This document shows positions 32,072 through 42,603 of a DNA stretch of 64,000 nucleotides, in pieces (positions within the stretch are counted from its first letter, which is position 1; each line of letters starts with the position of its first letter). Source of the stretch: Hyaloraphidium curvatum (lineage: Eukaryota > Monoblepharomycota > Hyaloraphidiomycetes > Hyaloraphidiales > Hyaloraphidiaceae). Position numbers and translations under genes: made by a program. The stretch spans positions 558,001-622,000 of the forward strand of contig JAIVFI010000012.1 of the NCBI GenBank assembly GCA_025558095.1. Reading direction: 5' to 3'. The notes under the pieces were generated by a model. The model was not told the DNA's origin. It did no database searches and was given only the letters and a program-made list of their open reading frames with translations.

Positions 32072-33064
32072 ATGCCGGGCAAGCCGCGGCGGCGGCAGCG
32101 CGAGCCCTCCGCCGACTCGTCCGCGCTCGCGGCGCAGCTCGCCACCCTCGGACTGGAGCGGCGCGACGTTGCGGGCGACGGCAACTGCCTCTTCCGCGCG
32201 CTGTCCGACCAGCTGCACGGCCACGACGGGCTGCACGCGCGGCTGCGCGCCGACACCGTGCGGCACATGCGCGACCACGCGGGCGACTACCGCGCGTTCA
32301 TCGACCCCGACGTCGACGCCGGGCTCGGCAGGAAGGGCCGCCGGAAACACACCGGAGACCCCGCGGAGAGCGGCTTCGCGCTGTACCTCGAGAACATGGC
32401 CCGCGACGGCGTGTATGCGGGCAACCTGGAGCTCGTGGCGTTCGCGAAGGTGGCCGGGAGGGACGTGGTGGTGCACCAGCTCGGCCAGGCGCCGTGGGCG
32501 ATCCGGTGCGAGGGACCGAAGACGGGGCCGGCGCTGCACATCGTCTACCGCGACTGGGAGCACTACGAGTCCGTGAGGAGCATCGCCGGGCACGCGGGGA
32601 AGGAGGGCGGGGTGGAGTGGCGGGACGTGGCGGATCCCGCGGCCCGGAGGGCGAGCGCCGAGCGGGAGGGACGGACAAAGTGGGGCCAGCCGGTGGCATG
32701 GGGCACCGACGACCCCGATGCCGAGGCGGAGGAGGTCGACGTGTCGGCGCTCATGTCCTCGTACGGCGAGGATTCGCCGTTGGAGGAGGACGTGCCGGCG
32801 CGGAGGGATTCGCTGGAGCACTCGCGCGGCCTGCCGCCGCTCCCGCCGCCGGAGTCGGCGCCGCCCGCGGGGAAGGAGAAGCGGCCGTCGAAGCAGCAGC
32901 TGCGCGAGGCCAAGAAGAGGGCGCAGAAGGAGGCGGCGTTGGAGAAGAAGCGGGGGCGGAGCTCCACGAACGCTTCGGACGCGTCGGCGTTTGCCCCCAC
33001 GGGGAGGGGCGACGCGGATGGGATCGAGGAGCTCGTGGGCGGGATGAAGGTCGTCTGCATATGA
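32072..33064 (+). CDS. OTU-domain deubiquitinase (OTUD3-like)
   Basis: Single exon of about 330 codons. The OTU cysteine protease domain occupies roughly residues 15-170. DVAGDGNCLFRALSDQLHG carries the catalytic Asp and Cys, an Asn-Leu-Glu-Leu stretch (YAGNLELVAFAKV) precedes VVVHQLG, and HIVYRDWEHYESV carries the catalytic His. Family enzymes cleave ubiquitin chains. After the domain there is a Lys/Glu/Pro-rich tail with AKKRAQKEAALEKK, probably a helix or nuclear signal, ending GGMKVVCI. ATG 32072 is chosen because it places a short basic leader before the domain; an upstream in-frame start would be non-ATG. Confidence 0.85.
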   Translation: MPGKPRRRQREPSADSSALAAQLATLGLERRDVAGDGNCLFRALSDQLHGHDGLHARLRADTVRHMRDHAGDYRAFIDPDVDAGLGRKGRRKHTGDPAESGFALYLENMARDGVYAGNLELVAFAKVAGRDVVVHQLGQAPWAIRCEGPKTGPALHIVYRDWEHYESVRSIAGHAGKEGGVEWRDVADPAARRASAEREGRTKWGQPVAWGTDDPDAEAEEVDVSALMSSYGEDSPLEEDVPARRDSLEHSRGLPPLPPPESAPPAGKEKRPSKQQLREAKKRAQKEAALEKKRGRSSTNASDASAFAPTGRGDADGIEELVGGMKVVCI

Positions 33065-33312
33065 GTGCTTTTGTTGCTGTGCACGGTCGGGGACACGGTC
33101 GGTGATGTACAATGGCCATGAATGGGTTGATTGATTGCCGGGAATGGGCCTCGAACCATGAATCTCCCTCTCCAGCAAGAGACGCTCCTTCTCCAGCAAG
33201 AGACTGCTCGCTGGAAGGACCCTTCCTCGCCACCTGAGTGGACGAGGACGCGCCACGCACAGCACTTTGTTACAACTTTGAGACGGCCCAACCTCCACAT
33301 TCGCCGTCCGCC

Positions 33313-35105
33313 ATGGCGTCCGCCTCGGCCCTCCTGGGCCGCCACGAGTCCTCCCTCGCGCGGCTCAAGCGCAGCGACCTCCCCGCCGTGCTCTCCTCGC
33401 GGCTCGAGTTCAACACGCACCGCGGCGCGCTCGACGCCGAGCTCTCCATGTCGGCGGCCAACGCCCCCTACAACTCCCTCCGCAAGAAGCTGGTGGAGAT
33501 GCAGCTCGACGTGTCGTCGGTGGACGTGCCGCTGGACGACCTGGGGTTGCAGGATCGGAGGAACAATCTGGTGTTCGAGGTGCTGGAGTGCCTGCAGGAG
33601 CTGGACGACCTGCGGCTGGACCAGTTCGAGGAGCTCGCGGGGGGCGGGGCGGCGCCCGAGAAGGAGCCGGTGCAGGAGACGGAGTTCGAAAAGGCGCAGA
33701 GGCTGCGGGCCGAGGCGAGGGCCAAGCGGGACAGGGAGACGCTGGAACGGCGCAGGAGGGAGATGGCGGAGGACGCGCCGCCCGCCGGACCGAGGCGCAC
33801 GCCGACGCCCAAGGAGGAGCCGAAGCGGACGCCGACCCCCAAGGAGGACGACGCGGAGCTCAGGGAGCTCGAGCGGCTGCGGCAGGAAGCCGCGCGGCGG
33901 CGCGAGGAGATCGAGCGGCTGCGGCGCGAAGCCGAGGACCTCGAGAGGGCGGAGCGGCGCCGCGCGGAGGACGAGGCGAGGCGCAGGGCGGAGGAGGAGG
34001 AGAAGCGCAGGCGGAGGGAGGCGGAGGAGGCCAAGCAGAGGGAGGAGGAGAGGCGGGCGGCGAAGCTCAAGGAGCTCGAGGAGGCCGGGCGCAGGGCGGT
34101 GGAGGAGCTCCGGCTCGCGGAGGAGAGGGAGCAGCTGGACCGCGAGGAGGCGGAGCGGCGCGCGCTGGCGGAGCGGTGGGAGCGGGAACGGCGCGACCTG
34201 GAGCGGCGGGAGAAGGAGCGCAGGGACAGGCTGCTCGCGCAGCAGGCCCTCGCGCAGGAGGAAGCCGAGCGCAGGGAACGCCAGCAGCGCGCCGAGGCCG
34301 AAAGGCAGAGGCTCGAAGCGGAGCGGCGGCGCGAGGCGGAACGGCTGGAAAGGCAGCGGCGCGAGCAGATGGAGGAGGAGAGGAGGATACAGGAGGAGAT
34401 CGCGCGGCGGGAGCAGGAGCGGCGCGAGCGGGAGGCGCGCGAGGCGGCGGCGAGGGCCGCGAGGGAGAACGAGCGCAGGGAGGCGGAGCGGCTGGCTGCG
34501 ATGGCGAAGCCGCCACCTCCGGTGGTGGGCCGGGTCGGGTCCGGCGGCGTGAGCCCGATCTCTCCTTCTCCGAGCCCCAAGGCGCCGGAGCTCTCTCCTG
34601 AGGATGTGGAGAAGATCAAGGTGGGCCGCGTGGCTGCTTCCATCTCCGTTCGCTTCTGAAATGTCCTTTCCAGGCCAACGTCGCGAAGTGGCGCGCGCTC
34701 CGGACGAAGATGCCGAGGGAGGAGCAGTTCACCCGGGCCAAGAAGTTCATCGAGGAAGGCAAGGGCATGAAGAAAGCCGGCCACGGTCACCTGGAGGCCA
34801 ACAAGCTCGGCGAGCAGCTCCTGGAGGAGGGCTTCATCTGGATGCGGGACCTCGTCGTGATCAAGAAGGGCGAGCAGATGTTCGTCCCCGCGGTCCTGTA
34901 CCTCGCCAACGAGTACAGGGCCGACAACTTCAAGAGCATGGTCTCGCTGCTGACCTACTGCGCCGAGAGCACCGGCGACCCGGAGTGCTGCCGCCTCGGG
35001 TACGAGGCCTACATGAAGGGCGGACCCGGCGTCCCGGCCAACAAGCGCAAGGCCGAACAGTTCAAGCGCTGGGCCGGGAGCAAATGGAAGGCGATCATTA
35101 TGTAA
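33313..35105 (+). CDS. BAG-like / coiled-coil / Sel1-like repeat protein (paralogue A)
   Basis: Two exons joined by a 53-nt intron (GTGGGC...TTTCCAG near 34.62-34.67 kb), joining VEKIK to ANVAKWRAL. Residues 1-110 (RGALDAELSMSAANAPYN, then LVEMQLDVSSVDVPLDDLG, RRNNLVFEVLECLQELDDL) form a helical domain with BAG-like spacing, shared with the gene at 38.5 kb. About 250 residues of Glu/Arg-rich single alpha-helix or coiled coil follow. The C-terminus has Sel1-like helical repeats (AVLYLANEYRADNF, ESTGDPECCRLGYEAYMKGG). BAG domains bind Hsp70; that assignment here is tentative. The protein is probably cytosolic. Confidence 0.65.
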
Positions 35106-35151
35106 CCGGCCGGCCCCTACGGGCCTATCTAGTGGATCTATTGTTCGCTTC

Positions 35152-36498
35152 CTACTCGTCCACGGCATCTTTGCCGAGCGGCGGCTCGGGAAGGCATCCG
35201 AGCCTCACCTTCCCGTCCGGCCCGCGGATGCGCACAACCTCCAGGTAGTGCGGCGGCCTCAGCGGCCCGATGACCCGCCTGTTGCTGTACGGCGCCGGCC
35301 CCGCATAGGTCACGATCGCCCAGTACGTGTCCGGGTTGGGCCCGGGGTCCGAGTAGGCCGGCCACGCCGACTCGTAGTGCGAGTCGCTGAGCTTGCCGTC
35401 CTCGCCCCGCTCGAGCACGCGGAGCGTGTCCATGCTGCCGATGTCCTCCACGCCGATGAGGAGGGAGAGGTCCTGCGGCGCCGTGCCGTTCTCGCGGCCC
35501 TCGACGCGCTGCCCGTCCTCGCCCACGAGCTCCGCAGAAAGCATGGTGTCCTCGTCCCGGTGGAACACCGTCATGCCCCGCGAAAACCCCTCGTTCGACT
35601 CGTGGATCATCTTGAGCACGAACGAGAGCTCCGAGGCGGGCGGCATCGGGGCCGTCAGGGGGGGTACCTGGATGCTCTCGCACTTTTCGACGAGCCCGCG
35701 TTGCACCATCTCGGCGCCGATGCGCTCAAACTCCCTGGCGTGTCCGGGGCGGTCCTCGTAGATGCGCAGCTCTTTGGCCGAGGGGAATGTGAGGGCCAAT
35801 GCCTCCAGGAATGTCTTTTTGAACATCAGGGTGCCCATGAAACGCTGGACGCGCTCCCCCGCCTTGACTTCGTGCGTATACGTGAGCTTCTCCGGGAACT
35901 TTTTGGCCACCGCCACGGGCTCGAAGGGCAGGCTCCATGACCCGGTCGCGGGGTCGTTCGGCGGCTTCAACCCGAGGACATCAAACTCGAAGTTCCTCGA
36001 CTCGCAGAGCCTGCGCACGAGCTTGTTGAACTTGAGGTGCCCCCGGCCGGTCAGGAGCACCGTGAGGGCCTTGGGGTCGGCCATCGATTCGTAGACCTTG
36101 CCCGCCGTCTCCGCCGACCACCTCGATTCGTCCCAGACCCAGCCGCCATCGCGATCCCAGCCTTCGTCCCGCATCCCGACGAGCGATCTCGGGTCGGTCC
36201 ACCATCCGATGGCCGGGACGTATGAGCCCGTCAGGACGCGGAGGATGGTGCCGTCCCAGAGGTCCCGCGACGGCAGCGGGCTCCCGAATATGGTGTTGTC
36301 GAAGTCGAAGACGTTGATCTTTGAGATTTCGGCCGCGGCGCTCGCGAGCTGCGCCGCAGAGCCGTTGGCGAGGGCCGAAGAGTGCGTGGCTGCGACAGCC
36401 GACAGGGGCGCGCCGGAGAGGCCCGCGGGGCGCGCGGGGGGGAGCGCCGCGCCGTGCGACATTGCAAATGCTGCCGTGAGCTGCTGGACACGCTTCAT
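35152..36498 (-). CDS. Swiss-army-knife RNA-repair-like HAD protein (HAD_SAK)
   Basis: Single exon from ATG 36498 (MKRVQQLTAAFAMSHGAA). The HAD domain begins KINVFDFDNTIFGSPLPSRD with the nucleophile DxD motif. It continues with GWWTDPRSL, ESRWSAETAGKVYESMADP, LTVLLTGRGHLKFNKLVRRL, FEFDVLGLKP, KKTFLEALALTFP and LRIYEDRPGHAREFE. That order matches the fungal HAD_SAK_1 family, proposed from domain context to be RNA end-repair phosphatases. The C-terminal half (YLEVVRIRGPDGKVRLGC region) is conserved in fungal members. A second ATG 36 bases downstream (36462) is an alternative. The 3' end is only 46 bp from the convergent BAG-like gene. Confidence 0.8.
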   Translation of the reverse strand: MKRVQQLTAAFAMSHGAALPPARPAGLSGAPLSAVAATHSSALANGSAAQLASAAAEISKINVFDFDNTIFGSPLPSRDLWDGTILRVLTGSYVPAIGWWTDPRSLVGMRDEGWDRDGGWVWDESRWSAETAGKVYESMADPKALTVLLTGRGHLKFNKLVRRLCESRNFEFDVLGLKPPNDPATGSWSLPFEPVAVAKKFPEKLTYTHEVKAGERVQRFMGTLMFKKTFLEALALTFPSAKELRIYEDRPGHAREFERIGAEMVQRGLVEKCESIQVPPLTAPMPPASELSFVLKMIHESNEGFSRGMTVFHRDEDTMLSAELVGEDGQRVEGRENGTAPQDLSLLIGVEDIGSMDTLRVLERGEDGKLSDSHYESAWPAYSDPGPNPDTYWAIVTYAGPAPYSNRRVIGPLRPPHYLEVVRIRGPDGKVRLGCLPEPPLGKDAVDE

Positions 36499-36698
36499 AG
36501 GGGCCCCAGGCTCCCCTTCGCAGGTGTGCTGACGGAGGATCGGATTTCTTCCCGGAACTACCGCCAACCGGCCGGGGCATCACTTCGCTCGTCACGATCG
36601 GCTCAAAAGTGCTTCCAAAACCGCGGCTTCATACTTGCAACTGATTACATACTCAATAAGAAAGCATATGGATCCGGTCGAACGATTTCGACCGCGCG

Positions 36699-38284
36699 TC
36701 AGGCATCCGCAGGCAGGTCCAACGTGTTGCCCATGTTCATCCGAGAGAACGAGGCATACCTGTGATGAGACGCCGTCAGCTCCGAGATCGGAAGACAGAG
36801 ACGGGTAACACTCACATCGAATCGTTGGTCGACTTCATCACCTGCTGCAAGAACGCCGCGTAGTCAGGCACCTGGTTCGCCTGCGCCTCGAGATGGATGA
36901 CATTGAAAACGCCGTCGTGAATGGTCTGCACGTGCTTGGCAAAGAGCTCCTCGGTCCCTCTGGTAGTTTTGTTGAGGGGGAAGAAGAAGTAATGGACCTT
37001 CTTGATCGCGCAGAGCTCGCTCAAGATGTCGCGGTAGTCGGAGGGCTTGATCCCGGCGGGATCCGGCTTGTCGTCTTCATAGTACCTGTCTGCGGATCTG
37101 CCGACGTCCCTGAACATCTTGCCGTGCGGCGGAGCATCCAGGATGTGGATGAGAACCCGCGCCAACGAGTCACTGCGCCAGTCCAGAGCGATCGCCTTCT
37201 TGAGGCCGCCGAGGACATCCTCGGCCCAATCACCACCGAATCCCGAGAGAGCCTGCACGCTCTGCAGCTGCGGCGCGACGGCCTCGACCGTTCCGAACGG
37301 GATGACTTCGTAGTTCGGCCTCCCGCGATCGTCAAAGTCCCTGTAGCCGATGAACGCCATCCGAACGTTCACGTGAGGGAAACTCTTCTGAAGCTCGCCG
37401 AGGAGTTCGCTGACGATCTTTTTCGTGTAGCCGATGAGAGTCGTCATTGATCCCTGGTTGGTGGAAGCGACGGATCGTCAGTTTTCGGCAGTCCGTAAGG
37501 AATCTGCGCGGGAACGAACCGTGCAATCGACCATGAAGGCAATGTCGACGGTCACGTTCATGCTCGTTAGAGTTCGCGACGTCCGGTAATCCGCAAGGGC
37601 CTTCTTCAGGAAATCGCGTATGTCTCCATCCTCCATGGTCTTGACCGCCTCTTTGAGCTTCCTGATCTCGTCCGATAGCTTGTTGAACGGGACCTGGAGC
37701 TGAATCGCGAGGTTCTCGCGTCCCCCCTCTTCCATGCCATTCTTCCGCTCCCGGGCAACCTGCAACCATTTCTCCTCGTCCTCGGCAATGGCATCCTCCA
37801 TTCTGTCTGCCGCTGCCGTAAGGTCGTCCTCGAGGTTGTACATCTCCTGCCGCAGTCTCCGGCTCGCGTCATCTCCGTGCTCGGTCGCGAAGCACATGGT
37901 CCTAATCAGCTCCTTTTGGATCGCCATCTGAATCTCTGCGATGCTCTCGTGCTGGATTTTCCTTTGCCGCATATCGTCCGCGAGGTTGAGGAGGTTCTCC
38001 ACCACGTTCCGCGGCTGCAGCGACGTCAGGTACTTGAGTGTGACCTGTTGCGCGCTGTTGAGCCGCATGAGGCCACCGCGGACGGCGCTCTCGGCTTCGG
38101 GATCCATGGAAATGCCCTGCTGCTGGAGCTTCAACATCTGGGCCTCGAGGGTCCCGATGCACTCCGCCCATCGGTTCGCGAGCTGGAGGCACGACTTCTT
38201 CGCACCGGTGATGAGGTTTGCAACATTCTTGATGACCCGCGACGAGCTGCTGAGTGACTTGAGCGTTGCAAGAGGGTCGGCCAT
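36699..38284 (-). CDS. von Willebrand A domain protein (vwkA-like VWA, no kinase)
   Basis: Three exons. Exon 1 (ATG 38284) encodes about 255 residues of amphipathic helices and ends VDIAFMVDCT. A 65-70-nt intron joins to GSMTTLIGYTKKIVSELL, restoring a MIDAS-like DCTGSM. The VWA fold continues with VRMAFIGYRDFDD, LSGFGGDWAEDVLGGLKKA, RVLIHILDAPPHGKMF and VHYFFFPLNK, as in the VWA domains attached to alpha-kinases. A last 55-nt intron joins STNDSM to YASFSRMNMGN and a stop at 36699-36701. No kinase domain follows. MIDAS domains bind divalent metal and protein partners. Role unknown. Confidence 0.75.
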
Positions 38285-38534
38285 CCTTTCTCCTTCCTAT
38301 AGTCGGGCGAACCGCTCCCGCCTCGACGACGCCGCTTTCTGTCCCGCAGACCGTCACTGATAAGCGTCAGGATAACAATCGCGGTCCCAAAAGGCCGCCG
38401 ACAGCGCGAAAGCGGGCCCGACGCGTAATCAATCGAGCAGGTGTCTCGTCAGGGCGCGCAGAACCCGCGCGCGCGCCCCCCGCGTGCCGCGCTACTGCGA
38501 CCCGATCGTTCCATCGCCCGCGGCCGGAGCGGTC

Positions 38535-40637
38535 ATGGCGCCCGCCGATGACGATCTGCATAAGCTGCGTTCGCGTCTCGATGGCCTGCGGACGTCGGAA
38601 CTCCGCGCTGCGCTCGCATCGCCGCTCGATTTCCGCGTCGGCCGTGGCGCGCTCGATGCCGAGCTGACCAACTCGCCGATGGTGAGCCATCGCGCCTTCG
38701 GAACGTTCTCAAGAGGGGCTAAATGCGCGTCCAACCCGCAGAACGCGCGCTTTTCGAATTTGCAGCGGTCCCTGAACGACGTGCAGATGGAGCTCGCCGG
38801 CCTGGACATTCCTGTGGACAACCTGGAGCTGTTGGATCAGCGGACGGCTCTGATGGAAACCGCGCTGGACGCGCTGCAGAAGCTGGACGACTACAAGGAC
38901 AAGCAGTTCGGGGAACGGGGCAGTTCCGCCGGCGATTCACCCCCAAAGACTCCCGAGACAAGGTCCGCGGCCCCCAGCCCGCCGAAGGCCAGCAGCAGCA
39001 AGGACAAGACTGCGCCGAAAAAGAACGCCGCGGGCAAGAAGCTCGATGATGAGAATGATTTTCTGCGGCAGGACCACGAGAACTACCTGCGGTCTTACGA
39101 GCGGCAGAGGGAGCAAAAGGAAATCGAGGCGGAAGAGCGGAGAAAGCACGACGAAGAAAAGCTCCGGAAGATGAACGAGGAAAAAGCCCGGAAGCAGGCC
39201 CAGGCCGCCGGCAAGCAGGCTCTCGCGCCGCCGCCCAGTAGCGCATCCGCTCCGCTGACAGCGCAACAGAAGGACACCGCATTGGCCGTCAGCGCGAGCG
39301 CTGCCCTGAAGGGCATTGATCTTGCTACGTCGGCCGGGGGCACAGCTTTTACGACCAAGGGAGATACCGCTCCTCCCCGGAGCTCACTATCTGCTCCCTT
39401 GTCGAGCTCCCTCGCGAAGCAATCCGGATCCGGATCCGGTTCTGTTTCCTCTTCGAACATTGAGAAGTCTGTCTCAATCCCACGGCAACCGGATCCAACA
39501 GTGCCCGTCACATCCCCGGTATCCCCGGATGCCTCTTTGAGTCTAAAGTATACGTCTGCCTCGACGACGTCGTCTTCGACCAGCTCGGGTTACTCGGTGC
39601 CATTCAACGACGAGCCGCCTTCTTCCAGCGCGCTTGTGGAGAGTGCAGCTGCCCGGTCGGCGCTCGGTTCCCGTATCTCGGTCACGCCGCCGACCGTCCC
39701 TGCCGGTGCCTTGGCGACCAGTGTGTCTGCTCAGTATCCTCTGTCGAACAGCGTGACTGCTCAGTATCCTCCGTCGAACAGCTCGGCATGGGCGCCGCCT
39801 AAATCGACGCCGTCGGCGCCATTGGTCGCGCTGGCGAAACCGCAGAGCACTGAAGACTTTGGCCTGCGGCCCCCGTCGGCTCCCCCCGAACCCAAAACGG
39901 AACCTGCGATGAGCCAGCTGGTGCCAATGCTGGACAACCCCGACGCAAGAGCACTCTCGGTTCCCGGGCCCAGCGGTGCCCTCGGATCCACCGGCACGGT
40001 GGCCGATCGTCCGCCCATCCGGACCTCGTCTCTCCCTTCTTCCCCCTTGGGTGCTCCGCCACGAGCGGCAGACGGCCTTCCGGAGCCGCCCAAGGCCCCG
40101 CCAAAGGATGTGGGAGGTACCGTCCTCATGGATCCAAGAGTAGCGCAGGAACGGCGCGAGGTGCTCAAATTGCCGCCAAACAAGGTCTATGCGCGGGCGA
40201 TGGAGATGCGCGACCAGGCCGCGCGCCTCGCCCGGGAGCCCGATCCGGACGGCCGGAACGCGCAGACGATCCGGGTGCTCCAAGGCGAGGTCCAATTCTA
40301 CCTCGAGCTCTCCGCTTTGGACCAGAAGAGCCCCCATCTGCCCGCGGTCCAGTACCTCGCGGAGCTGTACCAGAACACGGGGCACACCAAGCAGGCGCTG
40401 ACCTTTTGGGAACACGGGGCAAAGTGGACCGGCGACCCCAACTGCGTCAAGAAGGCGGCGGACATTTGGGAAATGGGGATTCCGGGGCAGCTGCAGGCGG
40501 ATCCGGCGAAAGCCAAGGAGATTCGGAAGTGGGAGTCCAAGGGCGGGGATCCAAATCGGTTTAAGGAGCTGAAAGCCAAGCCGAAGAAGGACGAAGGCGC
40601 GACGGACACGCTCAAGAGGATGTTTAAGAAGGGTTGA
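38535..40637 (+). CDS. BAG-like / Ser-Pro-rich / Sel1-like repeat protein (paralogue B)
   Basis: ATG 38535. The N-terminal domain (VGRGALDAELTNSPM, then LNDVQMELAGLDIPVDNLEL, QRTALMETALDALQKLDD) aligns with that of the gene at 33.3 kb. That alignment exposes a 60-nt intron at 38682-38741 (GTGAGC...CCGCAG) which is itself open in frame. A short charged helix is followed by about 300 residues of Ser/Pro/Ala low complexity. The C-terminus has Sel1-like helices (HLPAVQYLAELYQNTGHTK, WTGDPNCVKKAADIWEMG) and ends TLKRMFKKG. It shares architecture with paralogue A but swaps the coiled coil for a disordered linker. Confidence 0.65.
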   Translation: MAPADDDLHKLRSRLDGLRTSELRAALASPLDFRVGRGALDAELTNSPMVSHRAFGTFSRGAKCASNPQNARFSNLQRSLNDVQMELAGLDIPVDNLELLDQRTALMETALDALQKLDDYKDKQFGERGSSAGDSPPKTPETRSAAPSPPKASSSKDKTAPKKNAAGKKLDDENDFLRQDHENYLRSYERQREQKEIEAEERRKHDEEKLRKMNEEKARKQAQAAGKQALAPPPSSASAPLTAQQKDTALAVSASAALKGIDLATSAGGTAFTTKGDTAPPRSSLSAPLSSSLAKQSGSGSGSVSSSNIEKSVSIPRQPDPTVPVTSPVSPDASLSLKYTSASTTSSSTSSGYSVPFNDEPPSSSALVESAAARSALGSRISVTPPTVPAGALATSVSAQYPLSNSVTAQYPPSNSSAWAPPKSTPSAPLVALAKPQSTEDFGLRPPSAPPEPKTEPAMSQLVPMLDNPDARALSVPGPSGALGSTGTVADRPPIRTSSLPSSPLGAPPRAADGLPEPPKAPPKDVGGTVLMDPRVAQERREVLKLPPNKVYARAMEMRDQAARLAREPDPDGRNAQTIRVLQGEVQFYLELSALDQKSPHLPAVQYLAELYQNTGHTKQALTFWEHGAKWTGDPNCVKKAADIWEMGIPGQLQADPAKAKEIRKWESKGGDPNRFKELKAKPKKDEGATDTLKRMFKKG

Positions 40638-40674
40638 GGCGCATTACATTGCGCCGGCCACTAGTATATGTTGT

Positions 40675-42468
40675 TCAGAGTTTGGCCTGGTATAGATCTC
40701 CGTATTTCTGCCTCAGGTAGCCGAGGAAAACGTCCGCGTCGGCCTCGGTTCCGCACACGCGCCGGCACAGTGCGTCGATCCCGCCGTCGGCGCCGCCCCA
40801 GTCCCAGATGCGGTCGCGCAGCCAGTCCCGGATCGGCGCAAGATCGCCCGCCGCGATCTTGTCCAGGAGGCCGGGGATCTCGGCTGACGCACGCTGGAAG
40901 AACTGTGCGCACAAAATGGCCCCGAACGAGTAGGTCGGAACTTTAAACGGATTGGGGCTCGTTAGGGTGATCGGGGAGACGCAGGGAAGGCAATGCTCAC
41001 AGTAGCCGAAAGACCCGCTGCTCCAATGCACATCCTGCAGGCAGCCCAAAGTGTCGGTCGGGACTTCCACGCCGAGGTATTCCTTCATCTTGGCGTTCCA
41101 AACGGCCGGCACGTCGGCCACAGCGAGGGAGCCATCCATGAGCGCCAGCTCGATCTCGAACCGGAGGACGATCTGGGGTTCCACAAGGTCAGAAACACGA
41201 ATACATAGGCAGTACGGCTCTGCCTCACATGCAACGGGTAGGTAACCTCGTCCGCCTCCACGCGGATGAAGCCGGGCTTAACGTGGTTGATGCCGCGGTA
41301 GAACGCGTCGGCGTCCCAACCTTCCACCTCCACGCCCTTGGCCTCGAACGCTTTCCTGATCCCGTCCCAATCCCCCGCCGGCCCGGCCCAGAACTCCTTC
41401 CGGAGGCCGATCATGCGTTCAAAGAAGAGACTCTGGCTCTCGTGCGCGGCCATGCCCGCCGCCTCGCTGATCGGTTGCAGGTCGTTCCGGCGGCCCTGCT
41501 CGTAGAGGGCGTGCCCCGTCTCGTGCGTGGTTCCGGTCAGGGATTCCGCGAGCGACTCGGGGTCGTATCGCGTGGTCATCCGCACGTCGGTCGGGTGGGA
41601 AGGGCCGCCGGTGAAGGGATGCAGGGATTTGTCCAGACGGCCACGAGCAACGTCGAACCCGAGGCGGGTCGCGAGGGCGTCGTTGATCTCCTTCTGCAGC
41701 TCGACATCGAACTTGAGCTTCGTGCCATCGGGAGCGGTGAGAAGGGGGCGGGAGGAGGCATGGGCGGGGGAGGAGGTGATGGTCTTGATCCTGAATGTTC
41801 ACAATGAGGCAACGGAAGATGAGTAAAGTCCAACGGGCATCAGGTCGAGCTCACATCGGTATGAGCTCCGCCTTGAGCGTCTGGAACACGCTCCGCACGC
41901 GCTCGGTGGTCAGCCCGCGCTCGTACATGTCCAGCAGGAAGTCGTACACCGGCATGTCCGGCTCCACTAGCCGCGCCTGCTCCCTCCTGAGGTCCACCCA
42001 CTCCTGCACAATCGGCGCGAACTGTGCCCACGAGTTGCCCGCCCTCGCCTCAGCCCAGACCTCGTACCCGCGCGACTCGAGCTCGGCCATCTTCGTGGCC
42101 AGCGACCTCGGCGTCCGGATCAGGCGAAGATAGTTGCGCCGGGCCAGCAGCACGTTGGCGCGCTCTCGCTCGCCAAGCGCGTCGGCGTCCTTGGCGCACT
42201 CCTCGAGCAGACTGCCCAGGGCCGGGTCCGCGCTCTTGTCGTACGCGATGCCGGCGATGGCCTCCATCTGCTTCGATCGCACGTCGGCAGCCTTGGGCGG
42301 CATGTCTTTTCGGCGCGTCAGCGGGGATCCGACACGTCCAAAGGCGGTATACGTACAGGTGAGCTGGTCCCACGACAGGAGGCCCGAAACGCCGGAAAGA
42401 AGCGTCAACTCGGCAAGCTTCGCCGTCAATGCCGCGTAGGACGCGCGGACAGGTGCGGTGGCGGCCAT
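40675..42468 (-). CDS. M32 family metallocarboxypeptidase
   Basis: M32 enzymes remove C-terminal residues with a zinc ion. Five exons: ATG 42468, then introns joining LLSWDQLT to YMPPKAADVRSKQ, ELIPM to IKTITSSPAH, DEVTYPLH to IVLRFEIELAL, and SGSFGY to FPTYSFGAILCAQ. Family motifs are HPFTGGPSHPTDVRMTTRY, HETGHALYEQG (HExxH, His-Glu-His zinc site), HESQSLFFERMIG (third ligand Glu), GFIRVEADEVTYPLH and GYFPTYSFGA. Length is about 500 residues, as usual. There is no signal peptide. M32 peptidases are mainly prokaryotic with scattered eukaryotic cases. The gene's 3' end is 37 bp from its convergent neighbour. Confidence 0.9.
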
Positions 42469-42603
42469 TGCGACGGGAGACCAATGTTGTTTGTGTGCCT
42501 CTCCACGACGCGACTTTCGCCCAGCCTAGCAGCTACCGTGAATCAGGCGAGGCGTCTCCGACCAGTACGCCAGCATTCAAAGCAGAAGTGGCCCCAACAG
42601 AGA

